Both the position numbers and the translations under genes were made by a program. DNA of 64,000 nt, taken from contig NGBS01000297.1 of assembly GCA_002245135.1 (NCBI GenBank), positions 209,244 to 273,243 of the forward strand, given 5' to 3'. The notes below the pieces were generated by a model that made no database searches, had not been told where the DNA came from, and was given only the letters and a program-made list of their open reading frames with translations. This stretch comes from Proteromonas lacertae. Taxonomy: Eukaryota; Sar; Bigyra; Opalinata; Proteromonadidae. Positions 1 through 12,076 of the stretch are shown in pieces (within the stretch, counting starts at the first letter, position 1; the number at the start of each line of letters is the position of its first letter).

Positions 1-554
1 TGTTATAATCACATGGAACTGATAAGATACACTTGATTTTATCCACATTATTCTTTTCTTTTATATATTCATATATGTGATTTGCATAACTACTGTATAT
101 ATCATTCACATTTAATATCTTTTCACCTAATCCTATATTATGGATTTTAAATCCTATCTCATCATTTTCTAATTCTATTATTGATTCAGGATAGTGAGAG
201 TGATTTTTGAGAATTTCACTAATTTCACTGAATTTCTTTCCAAATAAATCTTTGATTGTCGTTATTACATTCTTGAAATTTTTAACTGCCTAATAACAAT
301 ATATATAAGTTAATATAGAATAGAATAGAATATACAGTGGTACTTTTACCAAATAATCGATTATTTGTCATATCAATGAATAATCTATTTAATAATAAAC
401 ATAATCATAATCAATACTGAGTTTTCTTTTGACTGTAAACATCTTCTATGATTTTTGGAACTATTGGTTCAATTCTATTATCATATCCACTTAATACATA
501 ATTATTTCCTCCAAAATCTATCCCAATAGTAAATGAATTGTCAATATCCGACAT
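1..554 (-). CDS. Divergent HSP70-like protein, N-terminal part (runs off left edge)
   Basis: The ATG at 554-552 opens a frame beginning MSDIDNSFTIGIDFGGNNYV, which matches the first phosphate-binding loop of the HSP70/actin fold (GIDFG). The usual GTT is replaced by GGN. Two short introns fit the frame: about 387-419 and about 289-333, both GTAT...TAG. After splicing, the text NNRLFGKSTT and later ILSVPCDYN resemble the HSP70/HSP110 pattern around NR..GK and the VPA.(Y/F)N strand. The gene continues beyond base 1, so the phosphate-2 loop, adenosine loop and substrate domain are not visible. It lies in tandem downstream of another HSP70-like gene (794-8236) with about 240 bases between. The changed loop suggests a non-canonical, possibly non-cycling chaperone or co-chaperone; that is inference. 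Confidence 0.7.
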
Positions 555-793
555 GAAAATGACAAAAATAGCTTTTGAAAGCTTGATAGGTTTGAAATTA
601 AATTCTATTTTTTATGTTGTTAGAAAGCGCAGTCATCAATAATAATTTTCACAAATATTTTACTAGCAAAGAGACACATGATTATGCAATAAAAGAAGTT
701 GCTGTAAAAACTACAAATATGAATTGTACAGTTAAATATAAAGCGAATATCATCAAAAATTCATAAATTTGTGTTAATTAAATACTATTATAA

Positions 794-3700
794 TTATAAT
801 GGGATTTCATCATATGAATTTGATGGACCATTCTCATCAAAACATTTTTCAAACGATTTTTCAAGCCTTTCTAAGTTCTTTTTCCATAAATCATCGCTGC
901 TACTTATATTCTCAACTTTATTGATAAATTGCTTCATTTCTTCCATAATTTCATAATCTTCCTCAACCAAAACCTTTTCTCTCAAGTATTTTTTAAAGTC
1001 TTTCAAAACATGTTTCATTTTATTTCTTAGCTGAATTTGAATCTATTTTATATGAATAAAATATGGAATATACAAAATGAGGTGTTATGAAAAACTGACT
1101 GATTTGTTCTTCATTAAATATATGACTATTTATAATAATATATATAGTAATAATACCTATTACACAGATCATCGATTATTTGAAGTGGTTCTTTACTTTT
1201 ATCTATATCATAATAAGTAGCATTGTGTTTCATATATAACTCTTTCAATCTGGTTATAAAGAAAGGAGTTTGGTTGATTGGTAAATCAATTTCAACATCC
1301 AAAGTATCTTCTATTTCTTCATGCTTTTCTATATGATCTTTTAATCTTAATAGAACATCCAGTTTAATATTTAATAAGTAATTAAGATATTTGTATGATA
1401 ATACATTATCTGCTAATGATGATAATAGTCTATTGATGTTTTGATATGGTTTAACATATGGTTTTAAATATTCTCTATGATGAATGAATGAATTAATCAA
1501 TTAATATACATCAAAAAGCGAATATCTATCATTACATTATTATCTCTTTTTTCATAATCATCCTATTATATTGTTATAATAAACAAAAAAAAATACTAAG
1601 CTATCTAAATCAATAAAATTCATCAATTCTTCTTCTGTAATATTCAATAACATTTGTCTTACAATTAATCTGGGAGGAATAGTTTCATCATATGGAATTG
1701 GAGGTAAGTTATATGATTTACATATATCATTAATATAATCTGAGAATTCTTTTGTCATAACTGCTGGTATATCCACTGTAAATTGAGGAACATATATATC
1801 TCCCTATTCACATAAATAATACAATAATTATAAATATTTATACTCCTGCTTCTATTGATATTTTACATTTTAATAACTCATCACAGCAATGAAGCATCAT
1901 TATTCCACTCATCTTTTCAAAATAATCTTCATCCATTGAATCAAGTTTCTTACTCAATGCATTCTTGATTCTATTATCCATGCTTAAAATACTTATCTTT
2001 AAAAACTGAATATTCTGCTTTAAAAACATTTTATTATTCTCTATTCCATCCAACTGTTCTAATTTGAAGTATTTCTTTATTTCATCTCTGCTGGTTCTAT
2101 TGATAATATAATTAATAACAATTTATACTGAATCAATAATTGTCTAACAATAATAGCAGGTGATATTTTTATAATGATTATAACTTCAGGGAGATTGAAT
2201 GTAACAGATACTAGTTTAACATACTCTTTGAAAATGTCATTTAAATCTGTAGGAATATTTATCTGATATATTGGAATATTCAACTCTGGTTGTTTATAAA
2301 AAATAGCTCTTTTCAACGATGAAATATTCTTATACATCGCTTGAAGTTCTTGTGGAGATAGACTCTTAATATCAACTGATTGTAGAGATAATATGAATAA
2401 TTTCATTAACCTTTTCTCTTTTTCAGTATAACCAAAAGTCTTCACTAGTTGTGATTTGTTGAAGTTCATTTCTAATACAATAAACAATAATAATAAAAAT
2501 ATATACATATTACTAACAATTGTAGATGGAAGTTCTTCTTTATTCAATAACTATTATGCATTATATTATACTATATTATATACAATAACATTATCAGTGA
2601 ATTTATCTATTGCTTTTTTTACACTTAGTTTTTTATCTTCTGTTATATTTGATATTTTCAATCTTAATCCATTCAATTCAGATAATAAGTTTGATTTTTC
2701 TTCTTTGCTAAGATCCGAGAGTGTTGATTTTGTTACTTAATTCATTACTACAACAATACATCAGTTTATATTATATACCATATTATCATATCACTCAAGT
2801 ATTCTTTAGCTAAATCACCACATACATTATAATCACATTCATGATTTGACTTTACAAAGAATAAAATATTGTTGATCATAGTTGACAATGATTTATAACC
2901 ACCTTCATTCATTGTTCTATTATCAAGTTCATCTTTAATGAATGCTGCAAGATAATAATTATCTTTTGAACATGTGTTTGAATACTCAACAACAAAATTA
3001 CTATTATGAATATTCATATAAATTATATACGCCAATGAAGCCTAGATTACTCTTAAACATTTTAGATCTCACTTCTTCATCAATACACAACTCCTATTTA
3101 TTAATAATTCTAATACATTATTATACACTAATTGTTTCTTTAATCTCTACAATCATTCTCTTTAAAGATTGACTAGTTCCTGTATTAAGTTTATAAAATG
3201 GTAATAAAGAATATAAATAACCTATCTGATAATCTGGAAATTTGATTTCTATTTCTGAAATAAGTCTTGAACAATCAACTCTATTGAAAATATAAACAAC
3301 AAGCAAATATACAGAAGTTTAATAATATCATCATTTTCTTGTATGATTTGATTGATATAATTCGACATTAATTTATAATAATTACTCCATATTATCTTAT
3401 AATAATAAGTAAATGAATTCTCACTAAATGGAGTGGTTTTAAACTGCATATTAATATTATCACTATCTGGATAATGGAAATATGTCAATAGCAACAATAT
3501 TAAATTTTGACGATCTAATAATGGAGTTGGATTGAAATAAGTAATTTGTTGATCGATTAATTGAGAAAACTCTTCTTCTGAATATAATGAATGATTCTTC
3601 AATTGAGAAATAGTGGCTTGATATATTTGTGTAATTAATTGAAATAATGATGGTAAAACAGTTGCATCAGTATTTGATAGTATTGTATTTAGGCAATGTC

Positions 3701-6700
3701 TATATATTATTATATTTATATTGACTAAAATACCCATAACTGTAATTGAATAAAAATGTGATCTTTATGTTTATTAAATTAGTAAAATTACTCTACAATT
3801 ATCACAATAACAAAACAAAATATACAGAAAATGATTGAATCATTCTATTTTCCCAATTTACTGATTCTTCAACAGTAGGAAATGGTTTAAATTCTCCAAG
3901 TATTGGTAGATGATCCACATTATGAACAGTTAAATAACTCTTAAATAATCCACTATGAATATTAATAGAAATAATAATATATACTATAATCTATAACAAT
4001 GCTCATTCTGTGCTTTGATTTCTTCACATTTTTTAACAGATAACTAATACATAAAATATAATTATGTATATATAATACATTGATTTTATCTGTAAGAGAC
4101 TGAACTTCTTTTTGAATTCCGACAATATCATTTAATTCACATGTTTCACATTTATTCTGTAATTCATTAATTGGTTGTGTATAAGCGTTAATTAAGTCAG
4201 GATACTGTGATATTGATTCAGTCAAAACATTTCTATACATAATAATTATTAATAAAACATAATAATACAATTGTTTTTTAAAATCATTTCTTGTTGCTTT
4301 AATCTTCAAATCTAATAATATACTATGTAACTCATCAATTTCTTGTAGTTTTAATTCATATTCTTCCTTTGATATTATCATCATTTTATTGTTGTTAATC
4401 CATTCTGTTACACCAGCTACTCTTGCACTAATTGGTTCATACACTAATTTATCTAATCCCATCATATGAGAATTCATATCTATCCATTTCTTAGAAATAT
4501 CCTCTTTCCATATTCCTTGTTCTTTTATCATCTAATTACAATAATACTAATAAGAAAAAATACTTCTATATCATTCTTTACATCCTCAAAATCACTTTCT
4601 TTTATTCCATCATAATTTGTCTCTTCCATTTTATTAAAACTTTCATACAATTCTCTCAATTTATTTGGTATAGAATTTATAACAGGTTCTTCTGTTTGTG
4701 GATATTGTGAATCAAATTCATGAAGTTGTTTTAATAATTCTACTGCTATTGATCTTAGATAATTTCTATAATTATTAATCAAATCCTATATTATATAATC
4801 AGAGTTGAATATTATACTTCTATTTCTTTACACTCTTTAAATAATTGAATAAGTGCTTTATATGGTGGATTGTTGATGACTTTTGTTTCATAATACTGTT
4901 TATTCAAATCTTGATATTGTTTATTTAAATTCTCAACTGATTCTATAGTTATATTATCTTTATTACAGGTGTGATAAATAAATAAATAAAGCTCAATTTC
5001 TTTACATAATGAATCTCTTTCTTGTGCAACTTCATTCAGTTTATTCTTTGCATGAACAACTAAATCTCTTATATTTCTATTATAATCTAAATATTGAGTT
5101 AATATATTCTGTATATGATCTGTATTTGATTCATTTATTTCACATTCTTTCAATTCTGCTTTACATTCTTCTATTTGTCTTACTACTGAGTTTCTGTAGG
5201 GATGATTTGTTGGTAATACTTTTAATATACCATTCAATTCTTCTCTATATATAATAATAATATAAAAATATAAACAAATATAAATATTATACAATTCTTT
5301 ATTTCCTGTTTGAATCAAATCTTGTAAGTAATTGTTATTACCTTCAATTAATTCATAAAACAGATTCTTATAATCTATTGGTGGGAATATTTCTTCTTTT
5401 TTAATCATTGTATTTGCTTTGATAATGATATTACGAAATTCACTTGTATATTTTGGAGGAAATGAAGCATATACTTTAGAAGATAATCTATTAATAATAA
5501 TAATAGCAATGAAAAAAATACCCTAATGATGATAATCTTTTAACAAAGAACTCAACATATTCGTTATAATCTCTTGAATATTCAAATACCAACTGCTTTA
5601 AATATTGAATATATTCAACTGTAATAATATCTTCAGCATGTTTATCCTTTTCTTTCAATACAACTGATTCTGTAGAGAATATCCTATAATTAATAAAAGT
5701 AAGAAAATAATACAAAAATGGAACTAAAGATCTAATTGATATAAACTCATTTTCAACAGCTGTCTTAATCTGTGGTATTAATTGAAGATCCAAAATCATC
5801 TTATCACAACATCTGAATTTGTTCTGATTTGAACACTTGAATGTATCATCAAATATAGATTTTTCGATTGATGGTAATTTTGTTACTTTATTATAATGTC
5901 TGTATAACTCCTTTATATCTTTACTATAAAACAATATCATAATATATTACAACATATACACTAATGCATGTATTTCACTATGAATTGATGTTTGAAAAAC
6001 ATTATAGGCATTATCATAATTTACTAAGAATGAGTCAATATTTAAATCTAATTGTTCCATTTTATTATCAACTATCAATACCCATTTATCAGCATATTCA
6101 CTCTTAAACTGGATATATGCTTCAAACATATTGAGTTTTTCATATTTAGAGAATGTATCATAATGTTCATTACTATTCAAATAAGCAATATATAATATTA
6201 TACAAAACATCATATTTTTCTTTCAATTTATCGTATATTGACTTCTTTTCTATTAATCTCTATACCATTAGTAAAGTAATAATAATATAAATTATTCATA
6301 CTTCATATGCTTCGTTATATACTTCAATTCTATCACAAGTATTGGCTTTGTAAGTTTCAGTTAATTTTTGATGTAATTCATTACAATCACTTTTCATTTT
6401 CTCTCTTAAAACATTTGAGCAATTATCATTATTATCATTCTCTAATTCTCTTAACATTTCATTTCTATATATATATTATAAATAATAATAATAACAACAA
6501 TAATATAAATACACAGCCACTTCTATCTCATTTCTTCTACGTGATATTTCTTCGTATGTTTTTGATATGTTTAATATCTTCATTGCATTGCTTTTATATA
6601 TACTGAACAATATTTCTAAAAACTTCGGAACAGATGGTATTTGTTGATAATTATAGCATAATGTCACTAGTTTATTATATTGTTCAGTTATTTCCATATC

Positions 6701-8236
6701 ATCTTCTATTGTATTGTATATCTTTGAATAATTATTAAAAGGATATTCATATTTATATAAATCATCATTCATATTAAATGTCTCTAACAACTGTACTAAC
6801 GTCTTTAATATTTTTATTTGACTAGACTTATATTCTTCAAGATTATTCATTTCCAACTTCTTTGTCTTATCAACCAATGTATAATTCCATTCATTTTGTT
6901 TGGTTAAATTGTAATAATTAATACCATAAGCAATACATTCATCCATATTTAAAGGTTCATAACTATTCTGAACGTTTAATTTTCTTCTCATTATTTCTTT
7001 GAAATAAGGTATACGGCAAGTTCCACCTACTAATAATAACTCAATATCTTCTTTTTTCTCTTCTTCATCTAAAATAGATAAACATTTATCTACTGATTCA
7101 ATAATTACTTTATCCAACTCTCTTTCTGTTAAAAAATCTTCTAATCTCTTCTTTGAGAATGTTGAACTATAATCGCAATTACCTATTTCAATATTAATAG
7201 CAATTTCATCAGCTCCATTTGCAGATAACTTCTCTTTCATTAAAATAACCTCTTTAGCAATTTTATTATATATTTTTGGTGTAATTTTCAAATCTAAACC
7301 GTTATTCTCACTCTTATATTCTTTGTTCACTTCTTCAATAAAATAAGTGATTAATATTTGATCTACAACTCTACCACTGACTTTTTTATCATAACAATTG
7401 TTTAATATTTCACATTTATTCTCTTTATCATAATACTTTACAAGTGTAAAACTACCACATGTATAACCTATATCAGCAATCATATATAATTTCTCATTTC
7501 TTCCTTCTCCATAGTTTATGTTATTTTCATACACATAAGTCAAAGCAGGACAATAATAAGCAGGTATAATTTCATCACAGTCAAGATCAGTGTATTTCAA
7601 TAATTCGAATAGAAACTTCTTTTGTTCTTCAGTGAAATAGGGAGGACACTAAATAAATACACAATTATAAATATATATATATATATACAGATAATGAACA
7701 GGGTATTTTTTCACTGTTTATATTTGAATAATCTTTAATTGTCTTAGAAATAAAATGAATCATAAACAAAAACATAACTTCAAGTGGTAATTCTGTCTTT
7801 AATACATCATCCATATCCAACTATATGAAGAAGATAATAAAATATTTATATACATGATAAGTAAGAACATTATTCTCTCTTACATGAAAGTAAAGTGAAT
7901 TAAATGGATCATATTCTTTGATTTCATCTTTTGTGATAGTTTTACCTAATAAAAACATTGGTACATTCACATTAAAGGTTTGCTAATAACAATAATTCCA
8001 ATTATCTATACATTAGAGGTGATTTCAGTTCCAAAAGTGATAGAGTTGTTCTTAATGTTAAGATAATTCCTAATATTTATAATTCAAAAGTAATTATACA
8101 CGTTGCATGATTTATCATACGCATTTTGTACCATTTTATGAATAAATCTGTCAGTTACGCTTCCTTCATTCTTGATCTTTGTCCTAAGGGAAATAAAAAT
8201 ATTTCTAGCTCCTATGTCTATTCCAATGTAACTCAT
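794..8236 (-). CDS. Giant HSP70-like ATPase domain fused to a long helical rod (many exons)
   Basis: The ATG at 8236-8234 starts MSYIGIDIGARNIFIS, an HSP70-type first loop. Exons down to about 6476 give the rest of the fold: ADIGYTCGSFTLVKYY (phosphate-2 region, GGGTFD not kept), LLLVGGTCRIPYFKEI (adenosine loop, GGSSRIP-like) and NMDECIAYGINYY (NPDEAVAYGAA-like). Below 6476 there is no HSP70 substrate domain. Instead, successive exons encode charged, Leu/Ile/Tyr-rich helical sequence to a TAA at 796-794. I followed the frame across many GTAT...TAG introns, for example 6182-6212 and two introns near 3700-3780; all joins checked kept frame. The product would be about 2,000 residues. A split into two genes is possible but no start or promoter gap was seen. 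The degenerate loops make strong ATPase activity doubtful. The 136-base gap to VPS11 implies a shared bidirectional promoter. Confidence 0.6.
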
Positions 8237-8372
8237 GACAATTATATTGTCTTTAACTGTAAAAGTACTATGTAATACAAGAATCAACTGTATTAATACA
8301 AGCCAAATAAGCTTGAATAGATAAATCCAAATCTTTTTTCTGTGATTATCAGCAGCTTATTTTACTGTTACA

Positions 8373-11300
8373 ATGTTACAGTGGAGAAAGTTCAACTTCT
8401 TTGACAAAGAGGTGATAGAAAATCCAGAACAACAATCCAATCTAGCAATATGTGAAGTATACATGCATATTTATTATTTTAAAGACAATGGATATAACTT
8501 GCTGCACCAGTGGAAGAGGTAATTTCATTTTAGGAGACAGTGAAGGTGGTATGACGTTTTTGACTCGTGATTATCATATTTCTCGTTTTCAAGCATTTGA
8601 TTCGTGTGTGACACATTTACATATGGTATTGAATTATTTGATTTTATTCCAATTAGTTGAGAACACAAAATATTCTAGTTTCGATAGGAGATGGCGTGGA
8701 TTGCAGGCCACCCGAATGTCAAGAAATATCTCGTAATAGTGCTGCAAAAAGAAGATCACAGAAAGCTGAAGAAGCAAGTATAATTAATCATTTATCTAAT
8801 TATTGTATAGCTGGACGTTCTTTAATGGATAAATTGTCACTTCATATCCCATATTTACAATCATCAATGCCAGCTAATGCACAGTTAAAAATATGGAAAT
8901 TAGATCAACCTGAAAAAGAAGGTTATTACTGTATGAAAACCATCAAAATATTCGAGAAAATTCCAGAACAAGTAATAACTAGTATGAATGTAACTGAAGA
9001 TCTCTCTTCTGTCGCTTTGGGTTTAGGTGATGGACAAATTATATTAATTAGAGTATGAAATATGATAGAATATATATATATATTATATAGGGTGATTTAT
9101 TAAGAGGTAGAAAACCAGATATTACCGTTTTACCAGCAAGATCCAAAGATCCAATTACCTACTTAGGATTTAGTGAAGTAAAAGGAGTATATACATATTT
9201 TAATTATTATTAATATAAAAATAGAGTCCAACAGTCTTATTCGTATGTACAAACCGTGAAGTTGGTGTATATATGATAAGAGGAGTGAAAGATATATCAC
9301 ATTATTCCTCCTTAGATGATTCAACAGGAGCTTCTCGATACTTATCAACCACAATATTAAACCAAAATGAATTAGTTGTAGGAAGATATGATGCTTTATA
9401 TTTCTTCAATCAAGCAGATAGAGGACAATGTTATGGTATACAAGGTGAAAAGAGTAGAATATTTTACATTAAAAACAATTTAATTATTGTAGGAAAAGAT
9501 GATAAAGGTGAAACTGAAGTTACTATTTATGATATTCATAATAAATATATAGGATATGCAATGAAATATCCAAAAGAAGATATTTATTATGTTACTGAAG
9601 AATGGGGTGTGTTATACTTAATCACCAGTGAAAATCATATTTATTCAATCAAAGAAAAAGACACTCAAACCAAGCTTGAGACTTTATTCCAAAAGAATCT
9701 CTACCAAATCGCTATTTCAATTGCACAATCAGCTCAATATGATTATAGTAATATAGTTGATATATATAGACGTAATGGAGATTTCTTATATGAAAAGGGT
9801 GAGTATGATAATGCAATAGAACAATATATTTATACAATCGGACATATTGAACCATCTTATGTTATACAGAAATTCTTAGATGTTCAAAGAATCCATAATT
9901 TAACTGCTTATATGGAGGCAATACATGAACAAGGTAAAGCGAATGAAGATCATACTACATTATTGATTAATTGTTATACAAAGTTAAAAGAATCTGATAA
10001 GTTAAAACAGTTTATTCATTCAGATGAAGAAGGAACAAGACATTTGAAATTTGATGCGATGAATGCAATCAATGTATTACGATCTGCCAATTGTCATCAA
10101 GAAGCATTATATTTAGCTAAGAAACACAATTTACATGATTTCTATATCAAAATATTATGTGAAGATATTGGAAATTATAGTGACACATTAGCTTATATTG
10201 GATCATTAGCATTTATGGAAGCTGAGAAATATATGATTAAATATGGTAAGATATTAGTCTCTCCATATACCAGTGGATTCTACCACATTATTAAAGAAGC
10301 TTTGTACTCATTATATCCCTTCAGATCCTGATGTGGTAGTAGATGAAGAATTAAAAGCCAATCCTGAAGATTTTATACAATGTTATGTTGATCATCCATT
10401 ATATTTGAAAGAGTTTTTAGAATATGTAATTTCTATAAGACCTCAATGTGATAAAGCAGTGTGGAATACTTTATTAGAATTGTTATTGAAGAAGGAATTA
10501 TATACAAATATCAGTGATGAAGAATATAATAAGAATGTGATGAGTTTATTAGAGGTATATATAGTTATTATTATTATATAGAATGCTGATGCTAATTATG
10601 ATATAAATACTGCTTTAGTATTAGTACAAACATATCGATTTAGAGCTGGTCAATTATATTTATATCAAAAGTTAGAAATGTATCATATGATTATACAATA
10701 TTATATGGAAGAAGGTAGTTATGATACAGTAATAGAAATGAGTAAAAATGTATTTTATATATATATTGTATATTTATAATATATAAATAGTACAGCAACA
10801 ATGATCCAAATATATGGATACAGATATTAAACTACTTTTGTGAATGTAAACCTTTACCTATTGATCATATAAAAACAGTATTAGATTATGTAGAAAGAAG
10901 ATCTTTGTTACCACCATTACTAGTAATACAAATATTAGGAAAGAATGATGATATTCCGCTGTCTGTAATAAAAGATTATGTTATTAATAGACTAAAGATG
11001 GAAAGAAAAGTAGTGGAAGAAGATTACGTTGAAATCGAACAATTGCAAAGCGATACAGCCAAAATGAAAGCAGAGTTAGAAGATTTAAGTGGTGCAGCAA
11101 GAATATTCCAATATACAAAATGTATAGGTTGTGGATTGCCATTAGATTTACCAGCAGTTCATTTCTTATGTATGCATTCTTATCATCAGCATTGTTTAAC
11201 CGATAATTCAGCAGAATGTCCAAAATGTTCATCTCATCAAAAGTATTTACATATTATTATTATTATTATTAATTTAAAATAGACAAATACAAGAAACACG

Positions 11301-11812
11301 AAAAGAAATACTCAGACAGTACACACACAAAGATAACTTATATAATGAATTGAAATCATCCACTGATGGATTTAGTGTAATTGCCAGTTACTTTGGAAAA
11401 GGATTATTCTCTACAATTCCAGAAGGTGAACCAGAGTTTAGTATTAAACAACAAGAAGCACCAATTCAAAAAGAATCTGATGATAAAATGCAATTTGAAC
11501 CTATTCCTGATATTCCTGCCATTGTTGAAGAATCTAGAGAAATTCCTGAAGCTCCTGAAGATAAATCCTATTTAGATCAACCTGTTGGTGGTTTAGATTC
11601 TTGGGGACAACATTATGATGAGGAAGATAGTAATGATAATCCGTTTGGTGAAGAACCTACAGCTACTAAACCAGATTTACCAAAACCAACAGAAAAACGT
11701 ATTTTTGTCTTTATTTTTGTTTTATATAGCAATAAATCCATTTAGTAGTTCACCACAAAAATCTACTTCTCCAGTTCAACAATCATCATTATTTGATTGG
11801 CTTAATAAATAG
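8373..11812 (+). CDS. VPS11: VPS11 (HOPS/CORVET core subunit), RING-H2; one frame break
   Basis: VPS11 is the scaffold subunit of the HOPS and CORVET tethering complexes at endosomes and the vacuole/lysosome. The start MLQWRKFNFFDKEV is the conserved VPS11 N-terminus. Exons then give a beta-propeller (TCCTSGRGNFILGDSEGG), an alpha-solenoid with clathrin-type repeats, a coiled coil (EEDYVEIEQLQSDTAKMKAE) and a C-terminal RING-H2 (CIGCGLPLD, HFLCMHSYHQHC, CPKC). A Pro/Glu/Asp-rich tail ends SSLFDWLNK. At least nine short introns are inferred, for example 8457-8484 and 8624-8654. At 10252-10262 the frame jumps by +1 with no splice signals: KYGKILV is followed in the next frame by STTLLKKLCTHY, both well-conserved VPS11 text. 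In a housekeeping gene a consensus error is likelier than a null allele. Confidence 0.9.
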
Positions 11813-11982
11813 AATGAATAATTATAATAATTGGTTTTTATATTATTTCTTTAATATTATCCTTTTTTACAATCTTACTCTTTCGTCTAAAACAATAATC
11901 AAACAATATCAAAATTCTAGGAAATATTTGTGTGTATAACTCACTAAATATCGAAAAGTCTATTAAAATAGTAATTAAAAAA

Positions 11983-12064
11983 AGTTCAACCTTTTTATGA
12001 AAATCTTACCAACCTTTAGAAAACACATATAAAAATGTGTTTTGTTTAATTCTAAAAAGGTTGA
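11983..12064. promoter_or_regulatory. Paired inverted repeats upstream of the ABC transporter
   Basis: TTCAACCTTTTT at about 11985-11996 is repeated inverted as AAAAAGGTTGAA at about 12053-12064, ending 12 bases before the ATG at 12077. Between them lies a second hairpin, AAAACACAT / ATGTGTTTT, near 12018-12042. The pair lies in the 264-base gap after VPS11 and could be a transcription-factor site or a 5' UTR structure; neither is shown. Confidence 0.4.
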
Positions 12065-12076
12065 AATTAAAAAATT

